Shown piece by piece: positions 34,024-46,540 of a stretch of 64,000 bases of DNA. The stretch is taken from assembly GCA_028829895.1 (NCBI GenBank), contig CM054181.1, forward strand, positions 111,325,360-111,389,359, written 5' to 3'. Under the pieces are notes generated by a model, which worked only from the letters and a program-made list of their open reading frames with translations, searched no databases and had not been told where the DNA came from. The DNA comes from Sinotaia quadrata (lineage: Eukaryota > Mollusca > Gastropoda > Architaenioglossa > Viviparidae). How positions within the stretch are numbered: the first letter of the stretch is position 1; each line of letters opens with the position of its first letter. Position numbers and translations under genes: made by a program.

Positions 34024-35111
34024 TTGCACGATAATGTATAAATACATAGATAAGATATACTTAGTTTTACAGGTAAATAAATCGGTCATGCTGTTTGCTA
34101 TACCTTGAATCAGGCGACTCTATCGATTTTACAAAGACATACGTTCTCTTTCTCACACTGTGGGCGCGCGCTAACAAAATGTACTTTAAAAATGCGAAGA
34201 AATATTTCTCTTTCAAAACAGGCTTTTATTGGCATAAATTTAATGTAAAATAAATGTAAACGTGCTTCTTAAAGCGAAAATAATTTTGATCATAACACCA
34301 CCCATGGTGTTTCAAGCTTGTAGGTCACAGGTTTCAAAATCACTCAGTTTGATTATCATTCTTGTTATGGATTTTTTTTTTTTACAGAATGTTAGGTACG
34401 GTGACTCTCTTTTTTAAAATTAATTTTTAAAATTTTCTTTGGGTTCAAATACCAAAAGGATTTTAGCCAATCTGATACGGCTTCATTGATAATGATACAC
34501 AATACTAACTGATCTGACACTGCACTCGTCTAATAGTAATACATAAAATGAAGTATCAAATACGACAAACTTGAACACTAGTGCGATGAGGATGGTGGTG
34601 GTTGTTGTGGCGGTGGTGGTGATGATGATGATGATGATGAAATCAACAAATGCAGTAGTACTTAATCTGCTAAGAGCAACTAAGTTATTTTGCAATATAA
34701 TCTAGATGAACAAATGTGGCAGTTATCTGTATATTATCATGATGTGTCATTAAGTGCAGTTAAATTGGGCACTGATGTACAAACATAAAATCCTGACAGT
34801 AAGAATACTCATATTTCCAGCGATGAAATTAATTCAACTGGACCATGGTAGAAGTAGCCCAAGAGAGATAACTTTGAAACTGAACGCATCTTACAGAATG
34901 CTGCGCAGCGATCAACCTGCTATCTGTCTCTCTTCCTCTTTTCCTCTGATTTTGTGAACTATTTCTGAAAGATTAAAGGTAGTATCATTGTTTAGAAAAT
35001 TACCAGTTACCTCTTGTGGATTTTAATATTCTGAAATAATACAGTGTTCTATTTGCGATTAGTAGAGTTGTTTAAGAACTTGATGCTGTCATGGTTCCAA
35101 ATTCTACCATG
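34024..35111. other. Unassigned intergenic DNA
   Basis: Contains GGTGGT and GATGAT triplet patches (34590-34640) and poly-T runs. No gene that I can support. Confidence 0.45.
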
Positions 35112-36758
35112 CACTGCAGACCTGCCTACCCCCCACCTTAGGAAACCAGAAGATCACTGGTCCAAAACCAGAAGATTTTGAATGGAAACCAGAAGATTTT
35201 ATGCGGAGTCTGGCTTTTTAATAGAAATACCAATAATATAAAATAAATGCAAAATAAAAAAAATAATGTTAATATTTGTAAATAAACTTACCAATAATGT
35301 AATGATTAATGCAAAGCACAACAATTTGTCTACATTTTGTCTAGTCTCCATTCCACTGTTTATTTTAGATGAATTTTTGTCAAGCACACCAAGTGTTAGG
35401 CAGTTTTATTTAGATATTTCTTTAGACTTCATTTGAAGAAGGATCTTCACATTTCAGAATAATGGGCCATTGAAGTACCGCATCATGATTTTCACTTTTA
35501 CAGAAATTCATTAAATATTTCATAAATGGATTTTTTTAAAAATATATATTTAACTTTTTATTATCTAATGTACAAGCCACAAAAAGGAACATGTGCCTAT
35601 TGAAAAATTTTAAGAAAAAAGTTATGATTTTTTTTTTATTTTACCCATCTAAAATATATATTTTGGGAGAACATGTAGAATTTAAAAAAATAAAATTTAC
35701 TTAAACCTAAAGCATATAGGCTTTCATCCATGCACAACCTTTTAATTTTATGTATGAGAAACTAGTATACCAAATTTCAGGGACATGGAATAATTACAAC
35801 TATTCAAAAGGGGTCTTAGCATTTAGTTCAACAGAGGAAAAAAAGTCATTTTGAGAAAAACACATTTAAAGTAAAATAAAGACTACAGAACTTTAAAAGT
35901 GTTCAAGTGGTTTATTTTTTAAAAATAAATATACCCTATCCATACTACATTGGACTGCTCTTAGTCATTTAGCTCTCTCAGAATTAAATATACTAATACT
36001 ATATATTACTATCCTTTACATCCTCAGTGTACAGTCTTTTTATTTTCTAATACCACATAGAACCAGAATATTGCAAAGAAATTAAAAAAAATATATATTT
36101 ATCAATCCACATTAATAAAATTTGGAATATATGTTGTCTTTGTTATGAGAAAGCAATACCAGTTATTAGTTTTAGAATATCTGGTTCAGATATTAATTTA
36201 TAAATAAATGATTTAAATATATAAAACACCTGTATTTTTCTAAATTTACATGTCCATTAGACTAGAGAAAAAACAGTGAAAGTCTTCCTGTAACATTTAA
36301 AATGTTATTAAAAAGACATTATTCTTCAATAAGCATGCTTTGTTAATTAAGAATTGGATATGATTAATATTATTATTTTTAATGTTTTATGCATTTCTTT
36401 TGTCTTCAATGTATGTGTATTTATTATCATGCCTTCTAAAATTCTATTATAATAATGTGTGTACTGCGTAATCACAAAATATCAACGGCTAATTTACAAA
36501 TACATGTATATATATATAGGCCTATATATATTTCTAATTTTTTATTATTTTTTTAGCAGAAATGATTAAAATAAAAAATTCGACTAAATCAAAATGTTCA
36601 CAATTCCGTAAATTACTTTCAAACAAATTTGACTCAGGATCATTTCTTTATCGCCGATAATCTTTTGTTTTAAAACTTGTGTCACTTTTTTTTTAAAAAT
36701 AAATTTTGAAGCCTTACATATTATATAAGAATAATTACAACGGATTCTAGAAAAATGA

Positions 36759-36953
36759 TTATTTGAACCTCAATGCGGTTTCAAACATAGTCCTACCGTT
36801 ATTGAAAACGCCAATCTTTTTCCTAGCATTGCAATATAATTCGTCAAAGTAGCTCGTTTTGGACGGATAATTTCTGAAGAAAATTGCATAGGCTGTCTTA
36901 CATGTAAGTTGAATGTTATTTATTAAAGTAAATATTTCGTAATTGTCACGCAT
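36759..36953 (-). CDS. Hypothetical frame inside candidate transposon
   Basis: 64 codons starting MRDNYEIFTLINNIQLTCKT and ending MFETALRFK. It begins 14 bp downstream (- strand) of a CAAAATGGCGGCCAC box that itself holds a four-codon upstream frame. A possible donor, CAT|GTAAGA, lies inside the frame near 36900. It could be the first exon of the element's protein or chance. No family recognised. Confidence 0.25.
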   Translation of the reverse strand: MRDNYEIFTLINNIQLTCKTAYAIFFRNYPSKTSYFDELYCNARKKIGVFNNGRTMFETALRFK

Positions 36954-36966
36954 ATACTATCGCTAC

Positions 36967-37164
36967 GTGGCCGCCATTTTGAAAAAGCGAACTTCGTCTA
37001 TCGGTCGAACGGGCAGTAAAAACGTTATGAACCGAATTTGCTTATCCCGCTAAGCTCTGACTTCTCAACATAAAAAATATTTAAAGAAAATGTTTATTTC
37101 ACGAGCGAAATTCTGTTTTGTCAACTAAAATTAATAACGGCCGACGAATAAGATTCCGGAAGTG
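36967..37164. promoter_or_regulatory. Possible bidirectional promoter
   Basis: On the - strand CAAAATGGCGGCCAC (36981-36967) matches the YY1-type initiator motif AANATGGCGGC, and on the + strand CCGGAAGTG (37156-37164) matches an ETS site. Both are typical of TATA-less animal promoters and here face apart over a CpG-containing segment. Inference from motifs only. Confidence 0.3.
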
Positions 37165-37253
37165 TTAGAAAAGGACTCGTATGCTGAAGAGCTCATAGCA
37201 GACGACAGAGAAGCAGTTAGAGTTACGCCGCCGTTAGCTCTATTGAACGCACG
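37165..37253 (+). other. Exon-like segment ending at a strong splice donor
   Basis: From the ETS site to CACG|GTAAGT at 37253/37254, a full-consensus donor. The only ATG inside opens a six-codon frame, so it would be a 5' untranslated exon. It lies inside the candidate transposon. Confidence 0.3.
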
Positions 37254-37408
37254 GTAAGTTTTCGTCCTGTCATAATCGATCGTGAAAAAAAAAATTGAAA
37301 ATGAAAATGAAAGCGGAAGATTTCTTTTGGAAGCGGAAGAGCGGGAGATTCGAGGTAAAAGCGGGAGATTCTTCCGCTAAAAGCGGAAGGTAGGCAGGTA
37401 TGGCACTG

Positions 37409-40379
37409 TTTTAAATTTCCCTTGCTGTCTTCGATGCTACCGTTAATCCAGTGACGTCTAGTGCTTTATATCCAGATCGAGTTGGTGGGTTTGTTACACG
37501 TCACTACCTACATATATTAGCACGCCTATGTTCACTTAGTGTTGTACTATCCTCTTAGGTGTGCTTCATTTCACTTAGGCCATAACTTTCAGTGTTAAAA
37601 GTCACCCACAGCAAAAATCATCTTATCCTTCTTCCAGTTACTGAGGACTAATTCATGCACTGGTTGACAGTGACCTTAGCAAACATAGAGATGAATGTTT
37701 TTGTTGGTTATGGGTTATGGAAGCTACGATAGCCACATAAATAAACACTCTTGTCTGAGACCAAACGGCAGAATGTTATTGTTTGTAGAATCTGAGTGCG
37801 CATGCGATTGAATGCGACATAAGATTCTCCGGGCGACCCCTGGTGTGAGTTCAAACCAAGGATGGATAATCATGAAGATCTTCACCTGATAGCGACAGCT
37901 TTCAATCGATGCCCAGTTTCATCTCTACAGTTGTCTGCCGCTCTTATCTCGGTCTTAGGTTTTCCCCAGGGAGCGTACATCATGCATGACGTCGCAAACG
38001 ACATGAAACCTAGGCGTTGTCCTAAAATAATCGTCGTTCAAGTGAACACTCTTTTCACACGTCAGTGACCTATTTAAGGAGCAGCTAGACTGGCTGTTGC
38101 TTATAGGTGCAAACATCGAGTCGGTACATCTGGAAATGGGTAACATTTTTTTTTAAAACTCTGTTTACACTTTTAGTGCAGCTAGATCAGTCTGGGCTGA
38201 TTGATAAATTTACTCAAGATGAGAGTTCAACTAAATGTCTTACAAATCAGTTACAAGAAATGAATATTTGGAATATGCAAAGTTCCCGAGTTTTACTTCC
38301 CATACCCTGCCTTTGCAATGTTCCCGAGCTGTCCTGGTAGTCTGAAGGATGAGCTCCTTGAGAGATGGTTGATTGCGTGTATTTTGTTTTCAAATGGTGG
38401 CCTTTGTCTATTGGTGAACGTCTGTATATGGGGGTCCTGTTGTTTGTTTTTTTTAATAGACATGTGATCCAGTCAAAGGCATTAAAAAGTTTGGAACGGT
38501 TATCTGAGACTGAAATTTATACTTAGAAAAATTATTTAATTATTCTCTAAAACGATTTTATTATGACTTGAGTCAGTGTTAAAATTAAGTTGGTTTCACC
38601 GATACAAATTTAATGTGAGTACATCTGAGAGAGAAAGGAGATGGATAGATTTAAAAATATGGAAATGGAAATATTTACAAGTGTGACATATTTTCTCTCC
38701 AGCAGTTCAAGCCTTTTTTCCTGTTGTGTCCTACTTGGGTTTTCTCCTGAGAACCTTTTCTCCGCCTTGTAGTGCAATTTCAGCAAAGGAATGAAACTGC
38801 ACCCCACCCCCACCCCCCTGCGCACCTTCCCAGGAGAAAGTGTGTTTCTCTGGACAAGAGAAAGTGGATGACTTCTGAATAAACTAGTCTGTCATCTCGA
38901 ACCAGTAAGCAGGTGGGGACAACTCTGCATGTATCAGGCTGAAGCCAGTCAACATATTGTTTGTTTATTTGGAGCATGACGTGACACCGTCACAACACGA
39001 GGACTCATCTCTTAGTGCTCACTTCAAAATGCACCAAGTGAAACCCTTCAATTTTAACCTCTCTTAAATGTCTCTAGGATGAATTTCCTTTTCTTGCTCA
39101 TTTGTATAAATATCTTTGTACTTGTGAGTCAATTTGTTTGAACTTGAAAAAAAATCACTAAATCAGAACTTTAAGATTTTTGAAAAACTGCTGTGAAAAA
39201 GAACATTTCATTATGGTAAGATATGGGCAAGTGCACAAAAAATTTTGGAAGTAAATTGCTTAACATTTCATATTTGATAAGCTAATGAGAATTATTGTTT
39301 GTGTATCAGCATCATATATTTGACACATGAAATTTTTCCTTTGAGACTACTTTTGTGACTGTCCTACTATGTAACTGCCCAGTTAGAAAAACCTTTATAT
39401 GGTTAAATATGTTAAATGTTAAATATGTTAAATTTCAAAGTTTTCTATTTTATTTTGTTAAATAAATTAACACTTACACTTTTTTTTCAATTAATAAGGA
39501 AAGTCATGTACGTCAGATTGTGGGTGAGATTTAATATTTGATTAATTATAAAATTGGACACCTAGCATACCCTTCAGTAAGTGCTTTCCTTACCAAGTTA
39601 TGTGATATTTGATGAGCCAAACCATATGTAAAATAGTGTTACTAGAAAGCGCATAAATTGACAAAAAGATATTTTAAATTCGGCAACAGGTATTCTTAAT
39701 TTAGTGGCACTGAAGCTTGACCGAGAGTTCTCGTCTGCATTTATAAAATTCTTTATGGGTGGGGTTATAATGATTAAAAAAGGCGAAACGGTAATCCGTC
39801 AATCTTGCTCATCATAGATAGAAGAGGGTCTTTTTTTTTTTTTTTTTTTTTAGTATTGTTACTGATTTATAGTGATTGTTTAGAAGAAATATTTCCTTTT
39901 ATATTAAGAATATTTGGTTGTTATTTATTGCTCTTGTATTTGTGTGTGCTGTTTCAAAATCTTATAAAGTACTGATAAAGTACATAGGGTGAATATTTTG
40001 TTGTTGCTTTTGTATGAGTACGCTTTAAAATTCAGTCATTTACGCCACTTAATCACTACTGACAAGCAGTAGGGCACAAAATAATGAATTGGTAAAATTG
40101 CAGTTTGTACTCTGCTCAGATAAGCAAGCCATCAAACATTAATGCTGCACTTGTTGAGACAGGACTTGTACACCTGCTCTGAAACTGCCCAGTAGTAGCA
40201 GAAGTATTAAATGTGAACAATGCGCAGTTTGTTGTTGTCGATTCCTTGTTGTTGTTACAGCTAGATGGGGCTGGTGTTTGTATTTTTTGTGTGTTTGGGG
40301 TTGTTGAAATTAAATACAGGCTCTTCCGCGAAGTTCTGTTATGTTGTGATGCGTGCATTATTAGCATTATTCAACAAGT
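37409..40379. other. Unassigned intergenic DNA
   Basis: Many short frames, none with a recognisable domain, and a poly-T run at 39832-39851. AT-rich throughout. I see no array, tRNA or retroelement motif. Confidence 0.4.
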
Positions 40380-40647
40380 CTCTTTATTGTGTCACTTGAT
40401 GTCTTTCTCGCTGCCTCATGCGCGAGTCACACACTTTCTCCCTCCCCAGTTAGTTTCTTTACAGTTACACAAAGGAATGTGGAACAGCTTGTGTCATTAT
40501 ACGAGTTGAAAGGCCGGGCAGAAGTTCTCGTGTTCTGTGAATCTCTCTCTTTCCCCTCCCAGTCACCTCGTCCACCCCTTCCGTGTGTCGTGTCAATCAG
40601 TTGGCAGCTCCTTGCAAGAGTCTTGGCGTTCGTTACTGCGAACAGCC

Positions 40648-40755
40648 ATGCAGCCACCTGACAAGCGAGCGCGTGTAAACCTAGTGCGTCGCACACTAGA
40701 GTTGTCTGCCTTGCGTGAAAAGGTTTGCTGCGAGCAGATCGGGCTGTCAACTTAG
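40648..40755 (+). CDS. Weak candidate exon in CpG-richer patch
   Basis: 40380-40820 has more CpG than its surroundings. ATG at 40648 (context GCCATGC) reads MQPPDKRARVNLVRRTLELS, then ALREK before a weak donor AAAAG|GTTTGC, or on to a stop at 40755. Basic and hydrophilic, no family recognised. Confidence 0.15.
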   Translation: MQPPDKRARVNLVRRTLELSALREKVCCEQIGLST

Positions 40756-40760
40756 TGAGA

Positions 40761-41482
40761 CTTTCGACAGAACTTTCAGAGTTCGTGTGGGCAATATCTT
40801 TATCGTCAGGGTGGCGTTTTGTTTTCACTTAATCTCGTTATTTCAAAGCTTCAGGGTGGAGTTTGGTATCTCTCGGTTTGAGATGAGACCCAACTTATTG
40901 ATTACAACTATAATCTGTGTAGGAACTGGCACTTTTATAATGTTTTCCCTGTCATTAAACACGGTATTTGTGGTCTAGCTTTTCTTATAAGGATACGAAC
41001 CTTTTATCGTTTATTCCATTTGAAGATTGAAACTTGGGGTTGGAGCTTTGAATCACATGGACGGAGTTTGCACGTAATGATCCGACACTGAACAGTGATA
41101 AACGCCATAACAACATTATGTGAGGTGCCAAAAATTAGGTGAAATTTTTAACAATTGTGCATTCGTAAGAAGTGAGTTCGTCTAGTGCTTTGTTATTGAT
41201 CGATTAAGACGACTTAAAACTGTCTTGGTTGGGGAGGTTAATTCGACTGGACTCGTTTGAAAATCTTGATCTGAAGCAAGGAAGTTTTGCCAATTAAAAT
41301 CCGCTGTCGCCAGCTGCTTTGGATTTACCTCGAACTGTATGGCTGGAATTTTCAAACGGGTAAGCGCAGGTGAAACGCATGTGCCTGCATTTATTTTGAC
41401 AGTTTTATACTTATAATATGACCGTCTGTTAAAGCACAGAGGCACTTTATTATTGTGTAAGATAATAAGTGTTCAAGATGTG
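40761..41482. other. Unassigned intergenic DNA
   Basis: The - strand frame at 41182-41445 is unrecognised. Nothing else seen. Confidence 0.4.

Positions 41483-41533
<51 letters not shown>
41483..41533. repeat. CA microsatellite
   Basis: About 25 uninterrupted CA dinucleotides. Confidence 0.97.
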
Positions 41534-41535
<2 letters not shown>

Positions 41536-42280
41536 TATACACAAGAATATGAGTTCGAATCAGATTTATGTCCGACTTGTAGGCCTACCGCTCAGTTATA
41601 TAAGAATTATACATTCTTAAGTATAATTACCTCTTACCGAGAATAAAGTATCAGTGTAAAATTTATTTCAAACTGTGTGTTAATGAAAACTGACGCATTT
41701 AATAAGAAGCTATTAGTTAACCCCGAAATCCCTTTGCGACTAATTGGTGAAGAGAGCAAGAATAACAGTATGGTTGATAAGTTCGGGTGGTATCTCTCAA
41801 ACGAATTATTTTCATGAACGACACGAAGCGACAACAACAACAACAAAAAATATGCTGGATTTTAACTGGGAAGTTTTAATAGTAGACCTTTTTCTTTCTT
41901 TCACACGAGCGCACCATGGACTCTACACACATGCAGAGTACTCGGCTTCCATATATAAATTGAATTATCCTGTCCAATTTTGTCGGGTGGTTATGTAGGA
42001 CACCATTCAGTGAATGGCGGTGTGTTCTCAGTGGCTGGAGAAAAATGAGCAGTGCCACTGGTTGAATGTCTGGAGATTTTCTCTTGTCCCACTTCTGTTA
42101 GCTTTAAGCACAAGGTTTGTTTGAACTTTTCACAGGTATTCCACCGTTTTCACTGGTATTTGAGCAGCTGTGTTTTTTTGTAGGAATTGTTGGCATGTTT
42201 GGACATTTCGTTCGTTACAAATATTATACCATAATTATGACTAGTATTTTTAAAGAAAAAACCCTGTAGCTGGATACAAA
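41534..42280. other. Unassigned intergenic DNA
   Basis: Overlapping frames on both strands, none recognised. Confidence 0.4.
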
Positions 42281-43310
42281 ACTAGTGATGAAAAAGATAG
42301 GTTCGGATGATTATTTGTATGGTGAAAGAAATTGGGTTAGAATAATTATTTGTATGGTGAAAGACATTAGATTAGAATAATTATTAGTATGGTGAAAGAC
42401 ATTAGATTAGAATAATTATTTGTATGGTGAAAGACATTAGGTTAGAATAATTATTTGTATGGTGAAAGACATTAGATTAGAATAATTATTTGTATGGTGA
42501 AAGACATTAGGTTAGAATAATTATTTGTATGGTGAAAGACATTAGATTAGAATAATTATTTGTATGGTGAAAGACATTAGGTTAGAATAATTATTTGTAT
42601 GGTGAAAGACATTAGATTAGAATAATTATTTGTATGGTGAAAGACATTAGGTTAGAATAATTATTTGTATGGTGAAAGACATTAGATTAGAATAATTATT
42701 TGTATGGTGAAAGACAATAGGTTAGAATAATTATTAGTATGGTGAAAGACATTAGGTTAGAATAATTATTAGTATGGTGAAATGCGTTAGGTTAGAATAA
42801 TCATTACTATGATCAAAGACTTTAGGCTAGAATACTCATTAATATAGTGAAAGACGTAGGCTAAAAGAATTATTAGTATGGTGAAAGTCGTTATATGTTA
42901 GAATGATTATTCCTATGGTGAAAGGAATTGGGTAATTTGATTATTAGTATAGTGAAAGGCATTAGATTTGAATAATTATTAGTATGGTGACAGGCATTAG
43001 AATAATTATTAGTACGGTGAGAGGCATTAAATTAAATAATTATTATTATGGTGAGAGGCATTAGGTTAGAATAATTATTAGTATGGCAAGAGGCATTAAC
43101 TTACAAGAACTATTAGTATGGTGGGAGGCGTTAGATTAGAATAAATAGTAGTAGGTGAAAGGCGTTCAGCGAGAATAATCATTAGTATGGTGATAGGCAT
43201 TAATTATTAATTAATTAATAATTATTAACATGGTGAAAGGCGTTTGATTAGAATTATTATTAATAGGTGAAAGGCACTAGGTTAGAATAGTCATACTATG
43301 ATGAAAGGCA
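42281..43310 (+). repeat. 35-bp minisatellite, ~28 copies, with a dimeric section
   Basis: Unit GGTGAAAGACATTAGGTTAG plus AATAATTATTTGTAT. Between about 42400 and 42700 copies alternate strictly between ATTAGATTAG and ATTAGGTTAG, giving a 70-bp higher-order period. The right third decays and loses phase. Confidence 0.93.
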
Positions 43311-44055
43311 TTTTAAAAACTAATGCATGTTGCATTTGATATTTACTAAACTGTATGTCAATTTAAGCAAGGAGTGGCTATAAAAATTCAGCATTCTAAG
43401 AGTAATAATAATGAGACAAGACTTTTAAAAAATAAATTTAATGACTTTTTCATTATGTGATGTTATTTTTTTTGCCTGACACTACTGTGAAGTGAAACAA
43501 ACCTGCAGGTAAGAGGGGAAAAAAAAGCAAATTATATGTATTCGTGTATTTCTTTATATTTTTATATTTAATTAATGGATATCTGCTGATTTTATTTCCT
43601 CTTTCAAAATATATTTAGAAATGAATGCTTTTAGCAAAAAGAATTGCGATGGTAGGTAGTCATACCAAAGTCGTGCCGGTCGTTAGATTGAACTTTGGAC
43701 CCATCCTTTATATTATGTTCGAATTGACTTGCTGGCTAGGTGTATAAATTAATTTCTTGAATAATAATTTGCTAGCTGCTTTATGTCATTGCGTGTTTTG
43801 TTTGTTAATTCAAGGCATTTTTAAATAGTTATTTGTTCTTCCTCAAAAAAGTGTTTATGTACGTGTGTACTTAGTTTTGTGTATGTACGTGTGTGTGTGT
43901 GTGTGTGTGTGTCTCATTCCCTGTGAATTATTATAATCCACTCCATTGTCTGGTATTCGGAATGTTTCCCACACTGGTTGTCGCACTAAGGTTACCCGGT
44001 ATGCAGTGATATCACACTAGAAGTCCACAGTTTCGAAGAATTTCGCGTCAACATT
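43311..44055. other. Unassigned AT-rich DNA with short GT run
   Basis: (GT)n at 43878-43911. No gene seen. Confidence 0.45.
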
Positions 44056-44440
44056 TTACCTGAGCTCCCTTCAAAACGTTGCCTTATCTCATCCAGTAAC
44101 TCAGTACACTGTGACGTGAGCTACCTTCAAAACGTTCAATTGCCTTATCTCATCCAGTAACTCAGTACACTGTGACGTGAGCTACCTTCAGAACGTTGCC
44201 TTATCTCATCCAGTAACTCACTACACTGTGACGTGAGCTACCTTCAAAACGTTGCCTTATCTCATCTAGTAACTCAGTACACTGTGACGTGAGCTACCTT
44301 CAAAACGTTCAGTTGCCTTATCTTATCCAGTAACTTTATTTCAGTTAGTAACTCAGTACACTGTGACGTGAGCTACCTTCAAAATGTTGCTTTATTTCAG
44401 TTAGTAATTCAGTACACTGTGACGTGAGCTACCTTCAAAA
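44056..44440 (+). repeat. 56-bp minisatellite, about seven copies
   Basis: Unit contains CTACCTTCAAAACGTTGCCT and ACTCAGTACACTGTGACGTG. Some copies carry an extra CAATT/CAGTT, and the last two switch TTATCTCATCCAG to TTATTTCAGTTAG. Confidence 0.93.
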
Positions 44441-45089
44441 TCATAAATCATAACCATTGGATAAATAAACATACTCACCCAGTTGGAATGAGTTTGCATT
44501 GCATCAGCAATTTCTAGCATATTCTCAACTCAATACTTTAACTCGGACACTTACAAAACTACCATCATAAGGAGTGCCCAAGGTCGGGTCAATCCGACAA
44601 TCCATTTATCAACTATTTATATGACAATTAAATTTTAAAATAAGGATAGGAAAATTTACTTCACTGCAGTAAGTAAAAGGTATGGAGGGGGGGGGGGAGA
44701 GATGATTTTAAACCAGTTACTGACATCCAAAGCAGAAATTTTAGCACAAGATTCCTTGTTCCTTCATAGCTACTGAAGCATGCTTGGTTGAGGCAGGGGC
44801 TGATTTGGAGCACAGTTTGATCGAGGCAAGGACTGTTATGGGACAGTGCTTGGGCGGGGCAGGAGCTGCTGTGGTTTGGGGCAGTCAGAATAGTTACAGG
44901 CATTGGAAGACTGATCAGTTTAAAATCAGTAAAAAAAACAGTGACTGGCAGGTCTGAGCAATACCTGGTGTGAGACGGTTGCTGCTTCAGTACTCTCATT
45001 GAACGAATAGGGTTGGATGCAATCTAAGTCCGTATTTTATTTGTTTGATTTGGTTTCATTACTGCTTCTAACTTTCTTGATTTCACAGA
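44441..45089. other. Unassigned intergenic DNA
   Basis: A 112-codon - strand frame (44661-44999) is Pro/Ser/Cys-rich, holds a short internal repeat (CLDQ/CLNQ) and matches no family. A poly-G run lies at 44684-44696. Confidence 0.4.
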
Positions 45090-45330
45090 TGGGCACAATC
45101 ATCAAGGGACAGATTTCCTGAAAGTGGAAGAGAGTGCCATAGACAACCCTCCCAAAGGATATTTAGCGTGCGGTGCTTTTTAACACGGCACACGAATTAT
45201 CATCCCATCCGACTGACTAGATACTAAGCCCACCACATTAAACTAGGGAAAAGTTGAAGATCACTTTGGTTGGAACTTGAACCCGGGTCATTTAGTAAGA
45301 GGCTTGCATCCTACCATTTGTATCCACTGC
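45090..45330 (-). repeat. tRNA-derived SINE-like element, copy 2
   Basis: On the - strand GGATGCAAGCCTCTTACTAA then CCCGGGTTCAAGTTCCA (45287-45271) forms the anticodon and T-arm half of a tRNA-like head with a B box. A body follows with GTGTGCCGTGTTAAAAAGC and GGGAGGGTTGTCTATGGC. The head matches the + strand fragment near 22060-22095. No clear A/T tail or target duplication was found. Confidence 0.45.
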
Positions 45331-45708
45331 ATGCTGTAGGTCGTCAGTCTTAGTCGCGGGGGTTAGGGGTGGATAGGTGGTTGATATGTCATTTGTCACA
45401 ATCTCTCTCTCGTCATCAGAATATATGCGACTTTAATTCTTGGTAAGATAATTCCAGCACTTGATACAGAGAGGGTCTCTGACATTAGCTAGTCAGTCAC
45501 TATGGTCTGCATAATTATTGACTGACCCAGGACCGGGCCCTTGTTTGCTCATCAAAACCCGGCTAGGGTACACAGACTGGCGTCTACTTGAGACAAAAGG
45601 GCGCGGTCTCCAATCCTCGAGATTGTTTGGTTACATGTACGTTAAGACAAATTTTAGTTTAATAATAGAACGGTGTACGGGCATTTGAGAGCATAATGAT
45701 TTTAAAAG
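45331..45708. other. Unassigned intergenic DNA
   Basis: No feature that I can support. Confidence 0.4.
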
Positions 45709-45720
45709 ATGATGATGATG

Positions 45721-45772
<52 letters not shown>
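45709..45772. repeat. GAT and GT compound microsatellite
   Basis: (GAT)n then (GT)n. Confidence 0.95.
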
Positions 45773-45774
<2 letters not shown>

Positions 45775-46290
45775 CCAAGCTAACCACGTATTTTGAAACA
45801 TTCCATTAGGAATCACCAAACTACCCCGTAGATTATTTTAAAACATATGCCACTAGTTGTAATCAGTCTAACCTTTTTAAACGTACGGTAGAAACATACC
45901 ACTGTATGTCACAAGCTAGCCGTAGATATTTAATCGTACCATTTGGTGTCACCACTTGGACCGTAGATTCTTAAACGTACCAGTGGAGTGTGACAGCAAA
46001 CTAGCCGCAATCTTTTAAACATACCACCGTGTGACGAAGCTAGCCGTACATTTGTAAACATACCATCCTGTGTGACGAAGCTAGCCGTACATTTGTAAAC
46101 ATACCATCCTGTGTCACGAAGATAGTCGTAGATTTGTAAACATACCATCCTGTGTCACGAAGCTAGCCGTAGATTTGTAAACATACCATCCTGTGTCACC
46201 AAGCTAGCCGTAGATTTGTAAACATACCATCCTGTGTCACCAAGATAGCCGTATATTTGTAAACATACTGTGTCACGAAGATAGCCGTAG
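45773..46290 (+). repeat. 41-bp minisatellite, about 12 copies
   Basis: Unit GAAGCTAGCCGTAGATTTGT plus AAACATACCATCCTGTGTCAC. Well conserved at 46060-46260 and progressively diverged to the left, where it abuts the GT run. A 72-codon - strand frame comes from the repeat. Confidence 0.92.
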
Positions 46291-46394
46291 ACCTTTGTTG
46301 TCTCTCAGAGTACGTTGGTAACACAGGAAGTCAGTTTGGAGCTCAGGCTTGGTCGTACTCCCGCGACTGGGTCCTAGTGTCACCTCATTGCACC

Positions 46395-46540
46395 AAGTAT
46401 GCACACAATACTCACTCCTCAATTAGCGAGTACGCATGTAATACTCACTCCTCAATTAGCGAGTACGCACATAATACTCACTCTTCAATTAGCGGGTACG
46501 AGCGTGGTGCTTGACCAGACCAGACCAGACCAGACCAGCT
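46395..46540 (+). repeat. 32-bp triplicate and GACCA run
   Basis: Three copies of AATACTCACTCCTCAATTAG plus CGAGTACGCACA, then GACCA repeated five times at 46513-46537. Confidence 0.93.

Larger units (their letters stand above)
35112..37408. mobile_element. Candidate terminal-inverted-repeat DNA transposon
   Basis: The left end reads CACTGCAGACCTGCCTACC (35112-35130). The reverse complement of the right end (37389-37408) reads CAGTGCCATACCTGCCTACC. Both share ACCTGCCTACC, and weaker inverted similarity continues inward: TTAGGAAACCAGAAGATC on the left against TTTAGCGGAAGAATC on the right. Subterminal repeats follow inside each end, AACCAGAAGATTTT on the left and AAGCGGAAGATT/GCGGGAGATTC on the right. 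The interior is AT-rich except for the last 450 bp, which hold promoter-like and exon-like signals. No transposase domain was recognised and the target duplication is unclear. Confidence 0.45.
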
